Shown: positions 8,319-15,869 of the stretch, piece after piece
Layout of the letters: each line of letters opens with the position of its first letter
Position numbering within the stretch: the first letter of the stretch is position 1
Assembly (NCBI GenBank): GCA_018985225.1
Contig: JADGIF010000174.1
Span: 1 to 15,869, forward strand
Source: Amoeboradix gromovi
Lineage: Eukaryota > Sanchytriomycota > Sanchytriomycetes > Sanchytriales > Sanchytriaceae
Reading direction: 5' to 3'
Length of the DNA stretch: 15,869 nucleotides
Position numbers and translations under genes: made by a program
Notes under the pieces: generated by a model
Told to the model about the DNA's origin: nothing
Database searches by the model: none
The model's input: the letters and a program-made list of their open reading frames with translations, nothing else

Positions 8319-9960
8319 TTATTCTATGGAAATTTTTAAGATAGAGCAATTTGATGTCATTGCATATAATACAGTTCCCAACAAGTGGATTTGTCTAATC
8401 TTTTGGAAATCACTGCTAAAGAGTCTCTTCATTGGTTTTCCTTCAAGTGACCATGCGATTATACTTTCTTTTGGATTTTCTATTGTACTTGGAGCTAAGA
8501 AATAGTTGTTTGGATGTACCATAACGTCAAGTATTTTATTTTCATCAGTTTGCCTGTCTGAGAACGTCTTCAACACTTTTTTCTCTTCTATATCTACCCA
8601 TTTTATCTGATTTTTGGATATCGCCAGTATGTTTGTTTCGTTAATAAATTTTACTTTGCTTATCACACTGTGCCTAAGTTAGACTAATTTACGTTATTTT
8701 AAAATCATTAATATTTATTACACTAATCAGTTTCATATCTCTTTCTTTGTATGCCCTAATTGCATAGATAGTGCCAGCGAAGACAATTGTTTCGTTTTTA
8801 ATACTACCTAAACTTATTGATGCTATAGCTTCATTACAAAATGCAGAAGCGGATGGATAGTTTAAGGAAAACACCAGCTTTTGCATTCTAACAGCAGTTT
8901 TACGATTAGAATTTGACAGCGAGGAGACGGATTGAGGTACTTTGAAACACCTAACAGAATTATCACTGGAACAGGAATATATTTTGATTCCATTTTCAAC
9001 GCAAATTAAGTCATTAACTAACCTAGAATGAAACTTCCATACTGCAATACAATTTCCAGCAATATAATCCCATAGTGCAATGTCATATGACATATCGGCA
9101 GTAACCATGAATCTAGTGTTCGAGACAAGTCTTATAATCGTAAACGGCCTAGAATGATAGTTTTTAAATCGGTTTATCAGTTTGTCGTGCTGATATACAA
9201 TGATTTCATTGTTGTCTTTTCTAAACCCTGAAATTATTGCAAAATAAAGATGTCCCTGATAATTGCAAACTTCAAATGACACAGGGTCACCTGTGAATTC
9301 AAATCTAGATTTTAAATGGAACATAACCTGCTTCTTTGTACCATCTGTAGCAATTTGTGGCTCATAGTCCATTTTTGAGTCTACTCGTTGAACTTTATTC
9401 TTTATTTCTTGTTTCTCTGGTAGTAACTTGCTGTTTTTTAATTCATAGACACTGTATAAAACCTGTTTTTTCTGTTTTATGATGATTTTAATGTTTTTGT
9501 TTTGAGACTTATCGTACAAACCGTACTTGACTAAATAAATAACGGCATCTTTGTTTTCAAATAATCCTTGATCTCTTTTTAGATTCAACAATTCAGATAT
9601 CTTGTTTACAACATCCAGCGCTCTATTGATGCCTTGATTTGATAAAATGAATATAATATGATCAAATATCCAGCTGATGACAACATAATATTCCTGAGGC
9701 ATGTCTAATATCACCATTGCAAAGAGCTCTTTCGCTGAAAAGTAAGGAACTCTATCGAACCATCTTAGCTGTACTTTGGTAGATAAAATTTTACAATTTA
9801 AAATGTGAAGCATTAAGAAGTATCTCTGGTCACCATAAGCCCTCCAGAACAAGTCAATCCATGGGTTGTCCAATTTCAAATCTGCAACAGTACTGCAATT
9901 TTCACCCAGGATCTGTGTTAAAGATTTTCTTTTATGATGATAGTTTGCTACGTATGACAT
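8319..9960 (-). CDS. WD40-repeat protein with helical N-terminal region, two exons
   Basis: Exon 1 runs from the ATG at 9960 down to 8693 and exon 2 from 8673 (alternatively 8667) to 8319, giving about 540 residues. Unspliced, the frame stops at once at a TAA inside the intron. WD40 blades are visible at about 274-309 (VTADMSYDIALWDYIAGN) and 312-341 (YSCSSDNSVRCFKV). More divergent blades follow, including AISKNQIKWVDIEEKKVLKTF and ESIIAWSLEGKPMKRLF in exon 2, so the intron lies inside the propeller. The first 150 residues are helical and rich in Trp, Phe and Tyr (DNPWIDLFWRAYGDQRYF; DMPQEYYVVISWIFDHI). I cannot name that region; the start is vaguely like the second half of an F-box. Its neighbour NOP9 is a ribosome-assembly factor, but co-location alone does not assign a role. 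Candidates are a UTP-type nucleolar factor or an F-box/WD adaptor. The gene is certain, the name open. Confidence 0.82.
8674..8692 (-). other. Ultra-short spliceosomal intron in the WD40 gene (19 nt, alternatively 25)
   Basis: Read on the minus strand the intron is GTAAATTAGTCTAACTTAG. It joins AC of exon 1 to G of exon 2 (Thr codon) and gives ...NDFKIT|HSVISKV. CTAAC is a good branch-point-like core ending 4 nt before the terminal AG. The next AG, 6 nt further on at 8668, also keeps the frame, so a 25-nt intron is the alternative. I prefer 19 nt because the end ACTTAG is identical to the VTI1 intron. Retention puts TAA in frame immediately. Confidence 0.72.
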
Positions 9961-11001
9961 TGTGAAACGCCTGCGCTAATCCGAATATATAAGATTGTTT
10001 ACAATTCATTAATCTATTTAGCTTGATTACGTTCCACTTGAAATGATGATGTTAATGAGATTCTGAGCTCACAAATTGATGCATTTTGCATTGAAATTGT
10101 TTGCATGATCACTTTGGAAGCATTTTATGATACAACTTAGTTAGATAAATATCAAGACCTGACACTGCATGATGTGCTCCCACAACTTGCGTGTTTGATA
10201 TCTTCGAATGGCTATCTAGATTGAAAAGAAACCCTCGATGACATCAGATTTCAACCATTTTTCAAAGTGCTTATCAAAAATTCAGGTTCTTAATTGCAAA
10301 TCTTATGAAAGATTTCCTCAGCAACAACTAATTTGTTATCGACTTTTCGTTATATTACTGCGCAATTCAGCTTACATATAAAAGCGCATCAATAGGTCCT
10401 TTGCAAACCAATATCCAGTCATTGAATGAAATTAAACACAGCAATAGAGGCAATAATCTTTTTGGATTTGAAGCGCAAGAGGTCGGCATGTTTCTCAATA
10501 TCTTTGACACTTTCGGTCTTGGAAACTCACTTTTGAACGTGAAAAACACATTCAAACATTAGTACTATACGATCTGATAGAGCTAGCCGCATTGAAGGTG
10601 CTCATTGATATGTAAGTGTAAGATGTTTAGGTAGGTAGTAACAGGTAAATAACGATAAAATAGAATGTTGCATTATTGGAGCATGATAGTGAAATACTAT
10701 CAATGAGGCTACATGCGATTTAAGTAAATAGGGCTTCAGGGCAGATTGCAGACAGGTATCAAAGCTTCTAAATCCAAACACCACTGAATTACACCCGTTG
10801 TTAATAGTAGCACGGATAAAGTACCAGTAAACCGTGATTGTGGAGTAGCAGATTGCAGAAAAAGATCATGGCTTTAGGAAACGCCTTATATGTGAAAGAG
10901 GTTTCTAGCACACCTCAAAAATTCTGCAGAAAAATAATCATCTTAATAATATTAATCAGAGGTTTCTTGAATTCCATAACCTGCAATGAAAACAAACATT
11001 T
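9961..11001. other. Gene-poor region upstream of the WD40 gene
   Basis: About 1 kb without a credible gene. Short minus-strand frames at 10367-10784 have no protein-like character. A 12-bp direct repeat, GCAGATTGCAGA, occurs at 10741-10752 and 10848-10859. The first 100-200 bp should contain the promoter of the WD40 gene. No tRNA or other RNA gene was seen. Confidence 0.45.
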
Positions 11002-11490
11002 GAGACATCAAATATAAAAACTGGACTAACATTCTGTAACAACTTGAACATTATTTCAGCTTTATTAATTTTATGGATTCAAGAGGCTAGTGGACATTCA
11101 GCTAGTTGCGGAGTTGACGAGTATAAAAGGAAAGTAAATATTCTGTACAGCTATTCTCTTACTCTTTCATCCAATCTTTATTTCAAATAAAATATCACTA
11201 TTACTCTGTAAAAGCTAGAATAGACAAGAGTAATGATGTTAGTATAACATTACAAAACGACTCTAGATAAGAGTACCGTCTAAGAAAATGCACCTTTTGC
11301 TTAGATGCTCAAAGATCTCATATATTTGAACGAGATGCAGGGTCTTCTACTTTTATTTTGAAGAGGGGATTGAAAGTAATGAAAGAAGATTGGTATAATA
11401 GAAGAAGATCTTTTAGTAATGATAGCATTTCCTCAGTATGGAGCACCTCCTTTAAAAACCAGTTAGTCTAGTTTTTATATTTGGTGTCCC
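11002..11490. mobile_element. MITE-like element, copy A (489 bp, 29-bp terminal inverted repeats)
   Basis: The left end (11002-11030) and right end (11462-11490) are inverted copies of each other, matching at 26 of 29 positions around the shared core CAAATATAAAAACT. No transposase frame is present, so it would be non-autonomous. Copy B at 15337-15639 has the same ends and a related interior in the same orientation: 11294-11490 pairs with 15448-15639. Copy A carries an extra block of roughly 170 bp at about 11070-11236. ACAA occurs just outside three of the four ends. A clean target-site duplication is not evident, so the true ends may lie a few bases further out. Confidence 0.72.
11070..11236 (+). 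promoter_or_regulatory. Extra block in element copy A with TATA box and AATAAA
   Basis: This block has no counterpart in copy B. It contains TATAAAAGG at 11122-11130, then a pyrimidine-rich CTCTTACTCTTTC stretch at about 11156-11168, then AATAAA at 11186-11191. A promoter and a poly(A) signal within 70 bp is the layout of a compact LTR (U3-R), so a small solo LTR nested in copy A is one reading. Edges are approximate, and no TG...CA ends or target duplication could be fixed. Confidence 0.35.
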
Positions 11491-12036
11491 TTGTAGAGAC
11501 TAACATATTTTACTAAAATTCAGTAATTTGTTTGTTTTCTAGTTTCAATTTCAGAGCTGGACATTGCTGATCCAAATTTGCTACTAATTTCTTGCTCTGA
11601 GTAAAACGGCTTTGGCGCTGATCATTTTTTCATCTGTTACTGCATTTTCTTATCGGGTATACTTCTTTGCTTCATTAGGACTGTTCACATCTCGTTAAAG
11701 TCTTGATTTACTAGTATATCAAGAATTACCACAAATTAACTAATAAATCTTTCGGTCAATTATAGCGATCGCTTGAGCTTGTACTACCCTGAGGCGGATT
11801 GAATAAAGATACATATAAGCATAAGCTCCTTGCTGCCATTTGGTCGCCATCCGCTATCCAATAACAGTTTGCGCATCGTGTGTTTGGAATCTAATTGTGG
11901 TTTCCTAAGGTTTAAAGTATTCAGGATCGCTGGACCCATTTAAGTTTGTGTACAAGAAAGTATATCGAGTTTTTTTGCGGGTCAAAAGTCTAGTAAGAGA
12001 GTATACTGGAGCGATATACTCATACAATCACGATAA
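11491..12036. other. Gene-poor region after element copy A
   Basis: No credible gene. Several frames stay open for 30-40 codons (for example about 11935-12036, +) without a start or recognisable motif. They may be decayed coding sequence, but I cannot support a specific origin. Confidence 0.4.
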
Positions 12037-12282
12037 ATGATGTATTCAATTAGATTCGAGAGCAAATATATGAGACCCATTCTGACAAAAAGTCCTCATT
12101 TATATGTAAAAGGAACATCCAGAAACTACACTAGATTACCCATTATTATTAATTCATCATCCTTAAAAATCAGACAGAAAGTGCCCTTGCAAAGAGCAAA
12201 AAAAGATGATATTGAAACACTAGATAGAACAAGGATTATTAAGTCAAAGTTACCACATCCAAACGCATTAACCTACAGTTAA
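12037..12282 (+). CDS. Possible small basic protein, 81 residues
   Basis: A short ATG frame encodes 81 residues, many of them Lys and Arg (for example KIRQKVPLQRAKKDD). It has no membrane segment or cysteine. The N-terminal region is basic and low in acidic residues, which would be compatible with a mitochondrial targeting sequence. I find no family resemblance. In an AT-rich 2.8 kb gap a frame of this size is not unusual. It could be a real small gene, the first exon of a gene with a tiny intron, or chance. Confidence 0.22.
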   Translation: MMYSIRFESKYMRPILTKSPHLYVKGTSRNYTRLPIIINSSSLKIRQKVPLQRAKKDDIETLDRTRIIKSKLPHPNALTYS

Positions 12283-12678
12283 GAGAACATGTGCAAGTAT
12301 ATCATTACATTCAGGCACTATCTATTTTATATCAATTAATATTGGGAAACACAAACAACATCTGAGGACTTCCAAATAACCCAACGCTTCTTAAATGATG
12401 TTCCAAAATGTCTCTTTCAAGACTATCAGCCCAAAGACACTAAAATGAAATTAGTACACGGTTGAGAAAAGAAATACTGAAAAGAAGAAAGAGACACAGT
12501 GCATTGATTTTCTGGGTGATGGATATTAGGACAGAATATGAAAATAGTTATCCGTTGAGATATTGCAACTCATACTCAGGTGCTATTAAGCAAAGCTTTT
12601 TTGAAAGAGATGTTGCCAGTGAATACTTCATATTGAAAAAGGCTTGATGGCATGTTATGGGACTGATACATCTTTCCA
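12283..12678 (+). pseudogene. Possible decayed coding sequence
   Basis: Two stretches read like protein but lack usable starts. One is at about 12342-12464 (TSEDFQITQRFLNDVPKC and onwards); the other is at about 12462-12647, opening at TTG. The second contains YCNSYSGAIKQS followed by FFERDVASEYFI, a loose echo of the Ty1/copia RNase H motif (CDN-SAIK ... ER-KHI). Stops and frame changes between them imply decay if the origin is right. Support is weak. Confidence 0.2.
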
Positions 12679-12708
12679 GGAGGTCCTCCGATTCGGACTT
12701 GGGGACCT
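12679..12708 (+). promoter_or_regulatory. Nested palindromes upstream of homocitrate synthase, likely zinc-cluster factor site
   Basis: Three inverted repeats overlap: GGAGG-T-CCTCC (12679-12689), TCCGA-T-TCGGA (12687-12697) and AGGTCC...GGACCT (12681-12686 with 12703-12708). The middle one contains CCG-N3-CGG, an everted pair of the type bound by Zn2Cys6 dimers. In budding yeast the LYS genes are activated by the zinc-cluster factor Lys14 through a short TCC...GGA palindrome. This site also has TCC and GGA ends, with a 5-base rather than 3-base centre. It lies 116 bp before the ATG. Confidence 0.45.
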
Positions 12709-12801
12709 TTCTGAAAATTGGGCCCCATAATAGTCACCAGACGGAGATTGACTATCTTGATTGGGTCTGAGATTTGTCATATTAATAAAAAAAGAAGATG
12801 A

Positions 12802-13989
<1,188 letters not shown>

Positions 13990-14076
13990 AGGTTTTTATT
14001 TCTTATTTTTTCTTGTCAATTTTGTAGGAATGATTTCTACGTGATCCCTGAAACTACCATTTTTTAATTTTTACGA

Positions 14077-14660
14077 ATGGCGGATTTTCAAAGTCAACAA
14101 TACGAAAGGCAATATCAATACATACTGGATCAGCTACATGATGCGTTTGACAAGGCTTATGGATATGACAAAATCGAAACCTTAATCAATGAAGCTAAGG
14201 AAATACAAGCATCATGCAAAATGATAAATCATAAATTGCCTTCTCAACTGAAGCAGTCATTTTTATCATACGAGTCTAGATATCAGGAAATGTCTCGGAA
14301 GCAAACCAGAAATGCGCTTTTAGGAAACCCTGTTGAAGACGAGAAAACATCGCTATTAGGAACGGCTGAACAAGGTAACATGAAACTGCAAAACGCGCAT
14401 GCAGTTGCACTAGATACAGAGCAAGTAGGTATCCAAACCCTGCAAGAACTAAAAAGACAGCGAGAACAATTGCAACATACGCAACAAACCGTAATACTCT
14501 TTTCACTTAGTTACGAACTGCAGACACTTATGTTGATAGAGCGACAAGCAGAGTACGACAAATGACGCAAAGAATGATGGTGAACAAAGTTGTTTCTTTG
14601 GGTGTTGTGATAATGCTTGTAATTTTAATTATTTTGATAATCATATTGAAAATCTCTTAG
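14077..14660 (+). CDS. VTI1: Vesicle SNARE VTI1 (Qb-SNARE), two exons joined across a 20-nt intron
   Basis: VTI1 is the Qb-SNARE of Golgi, endosome and vacuole fusion complexes. Joining 14077-14490 to 14511-14660 gives 187 residues. An N-terminal three-helix region (about 1-80) is followed by the SNARE motif (about 105-165) with zero-layer glutamine Gln128 in LKRQREQL. A C-terminal anchor follows (about 164-187, VVSLGVVIMLVILIILIIIL). Splicing gives QREQLQHTQQT|LRTADTYVDRA, which follows yeast Vti1 residue for residue in spacing; the unspliced frame stops at 14565 without the anchor. The intron therefore interrupts the SNARE helix ten residues after the zero layer. Length is a little under yeast Vti1 (217). 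It converges with uL14m, with 26 bp between stops. Confidence 0.95.
14491..14510 (+). other. Ultra-short spliceosomal intron in VTI1 (20 nt)
   Basis: The intron is GTAATACTCTTTTCACTTAG, phase 0, between Thr138 and Leu139. Its limits are fixed by homology on both sides: the unspliced frame diverges from VTI1 at exactly this GT, and the family sequence resumes right after the AG. A pyrimidine run (CTCTTTTC) occupies the centre. No TACTAAC-type branch point is present; the only candidate adenosine near the 3' end is in CAC. Retention would shift the frame and yield a soluble protein without anchor. Confidence 0.93.
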
Positions 14661-14667
14661 GGTTACG

Positions 14668-14679
14668 AATAAATTTATT
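14668..14679. terminator. Shared bidirectional polyadenylation palindrome
   Basis: AATAAATTTATT is a perfect 12-bp palindrome in the centre of the 26-bp gap between the VTI1 stop (ends 14660) and the uL14m stop (starts 14687). It presents AATAAA to each strand exactly 7 nt after the respective stop codon. If both are used, each mRNA's cleavage site should lie at or inside the other gene, so the 3' ends overlap antisense. Confidence 0.65.
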
Positions 14680-14686
14680 TTTTCAT

Positions 14687-15055
14687 TCATATTGTGTGAG
14701 TAAGCTTGGCGACATCTGGCCATCCACCTTTAAGTTCCTTAGCTATGGCGGAAGTAATTTTATTTCCTACCATTTGCTTCTGGGTGTTTAAAAGTACAAT
14801 TGCATTATCGTCAAATTTAATCCAAGAACCATCTGGTCTCTGCCACTCTTTTCTGGTCCTTACTACAACAGCTCTAGTTACATCACCTCTTTTTACCTTT
14901 AAAGCACTTTTACCGGAAGGACGAACTTGTTGCACAACAACACTGATTTCGTCGCCGATTCGAGCAAAACGACCACTTCTCAAAGTATTTACACACTTGG
15001 CTAATCGAGCACCCGAGTTATCAATTACAGCACAAACAGTTTGCGTTTGTATCAT
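14687..15055 (-). CDS. MRPL38: Mitochondrial large-subunit ribosomal protein uL14m
   Basis: This is uL14, an rRNA-binding protein at the subunit interface of the large subunit. From the ATG at 15055 it has 122 residues, the same size as bacterial L14. It begins MIQTQTVCAVIDNSGARLAKC and carries the signature KVKRGDVTRAVVVRTRKEWQ (about 63-82), then DGSWIKFDDNAIVLLN and a C-terminal IAKELKGGWPDVAKLTH. The bacterial-type sequence in a nuclear gene points to the mitochondrial ribosome (yeast Mrpl38), so the organism retains mitochondrial translation. The frame runs on to a GTG at 15082, but the ATG at 15055 matches the family start exactly. As in many uL14m proteins there is no obvious cleavable presequence; an internal signal is likely. 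Confidence 0.95.
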   Translation of the reverse strand: MIQTQTVCAVIDNSGARLAKCVNTLRSGRFARIGDEISVVVQQVRPSGKSALKVKRGDVTRAVVVRTRKEWQRPDGSWIKFDDNAIVLLNTQKQMVGNKITSAIAKELKGGWPDVAKLTHTI

Positions 15056-15336
15056 ATGGAGACGGGAAAAGATTTGGGACACATTCCACAGTTAAGGGCA
15101 ATTGCAGCATATATCCCATACCTCTCAGATGTATTAGAAGAAGTGATTGCATCTGTTTCTGCCAAAGGTATTTTGCCAATCTAGAGTAGATTTTTAACGA
15201 TTTGGTGTTTACTAAACAAAAACTCACTCCTCTCTTAATAAGTACCATAAGTTTGTGGTCGATTGGATATTTGCAGAAACACATGAGTTTCTATCCTTTG
15301 AAAAATCTATGAAAATGATAGCGACATTATACAAAC
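15056..15336. other. Upstream region of uL14m
   Basis: About 280 bp that should contain the uL14m promoter. A minus-strand frame (15021-15284) overlaps the start of uL14m in another phase and has no protein-like features. Nothing else is recognisable. Confidence 0.4.
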
Positions 15337-15639
15337 GGGACATGAAATATAAAAACTGGACTGACTTTCTGTAATAGTTTGAATCATTATTTCAAGTGTG
15401 TATTAACCGATAGTAAATTACATTAAATTAATCTGACTGGTTGCACATTTTGCTTAGACACTCAAAGACCTCGTATATCTGAAAGAGACAGTGAGTCATC
15501 TTGTTTATTTTAAAGAGTGGAATGGTATTAATGAAAGAAAATTGGTTTGAAAGAAGGACTTTTATTAATAATAATATTTCCTCCTTATGCGGCACCTACT
15601 TTGAAAACGACTTGATCTAGTTTTTATATTTGGTGCCCC
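15337..15639. mobile_element. MITE-like element, copy B (303 bp, terminal inverted repeats)
   Basis: The left end (15337-15365) and right end (15611-15639) are inverted copies matching at about 21 of 29 positions, sharing the core AAATATAAAAACT. The interior (15448-15639) aligns with copy A at 11294-11490, roughly three quarters identical by eye with small gaps. The left part (to about 15406) aligns with 11002-11068. The block of about 170 bp found inside copy A is absent. No transposase is encoded. Divergence between the copies and between the two ends suggests old insertions. Confidence 0.7.
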
Positions 15640-15869
15640 GGATGGAAAATGAGGATATTCAATAGTTTCAAAGTATGTTATATGGGACATGCAATGACAT
15701 TCTGGCCTCATCGCTTCTTTGAAACACTCCTTAATAAAATCGTATTTAAACAAATCTTGTTTCTGTTTCCTTCAAACATGTATAAAGTCTTAAAAGCGAA
15801 ATATTCAAAAGAATTACTCAATATTCGTTTACCTTTACGTTATGGTGCTAATATAGATGATCCCATTCT
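15640..15869. other. Spacer to window end
   Basis: No gene recognised. A minus-strand frame at 15565-15753 runs through the transposon end, so it is probably spurious. A frame near 15780 (+) is cut by the window end and could be anything. Confidence 0.35.

Noticed and set aside
10367-10784. Two short minus-strand frames in the gene-poor region
   Set aside because: No motifs, no plausible neighbours, and composition like the surrounding spacer.
11002-11490. Reading the repeats as LTRs with TTGGTGTCCC as a tRNA primer-binding site
   Set aside because: The two ends of each copy are inverted rather than direct repeats, and no CA precedes the supposed primer site. A TIR element explains the data better.
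15056-15082. Longer uL14m start
   Set aside because: The codon at 15082 is GTG. The ATG at 15055 gives the standard 122-residue L14 beginning MIQ.
15565-15753. 62-residue minus-strand frame at the right end
   Set aside because: It overlaps element copy B, and the matching frame in copy A is interrupted, so it is not conserved as coding sequence.

Overview
The window is nuclear DNA from a small-genome eukaryote, most likely of the fungal lineage. Evidence for this is an alpha-aminoadipate-pathway homocitrate synthase, a VTI1 SNARE close to the yeast protein, NOP9, ATE1 and a bacterial-type uL14 that should serve a mitochondrial ribosome. The DNA is AT-rich. CTG falls at conserved leucine positions of the homocitrate synthase, so the code looks standard. 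I cannot place the species. The most diagnostic trait is intron size: two genes are interrupted by introns of only 20 and about 19 nt, both GTAA...ACTTAG, and protein homology fixes the VTI1 junction exactly.

Layout, left to right. ATE1 arginyl-tRNA-protein transferase is on + (218-1417). A 1.1 kb gene-free stretch follows, then an unrecognised 823-residue secreted or membrane protein on + (2498-4969). Three genes run tightly head to tail on the minus strand (9960 to 5334): a two-exon WD40 protein, NOP9 and a secreted orphan. Their spacers are only about 105 and 51 bp. A 2.85 kb gene-poor stretch (9961-12813) contains a TIR-bounded, MITE-like element (copy A) and ends in the homocitrate synthase promoter, which has nested palindromes. 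Next come homocitrate synthase (12814-13989, +), VTI1 with a 20-nt intron (14077-14660, +) and mitochondrial uL14m (15055-14687, -). VTI1 and uL14m converge with 26 bp between stops, and one perfect palindrome in that gap supplies AATAAA to both strands. A second, shorter copy of the element (copy B) lies at 15337-15639.

The genes are housekeeping functions (N-degron pathway, ribosome biogenesis, lysine synthesis, vesicle fusion, mitochondrial translation) and do not form one pathway. Two proteins are orphans: the 823-residue protein with dibasic sites and one-sided N-glycosylation sequons, and a 341-residue secreted protein with faint Rot1-like landmarks. The novel material is the ultra-short introns, the two-copy TIR element, the shared polyadenylation palindrome and the 823-residue orphan.
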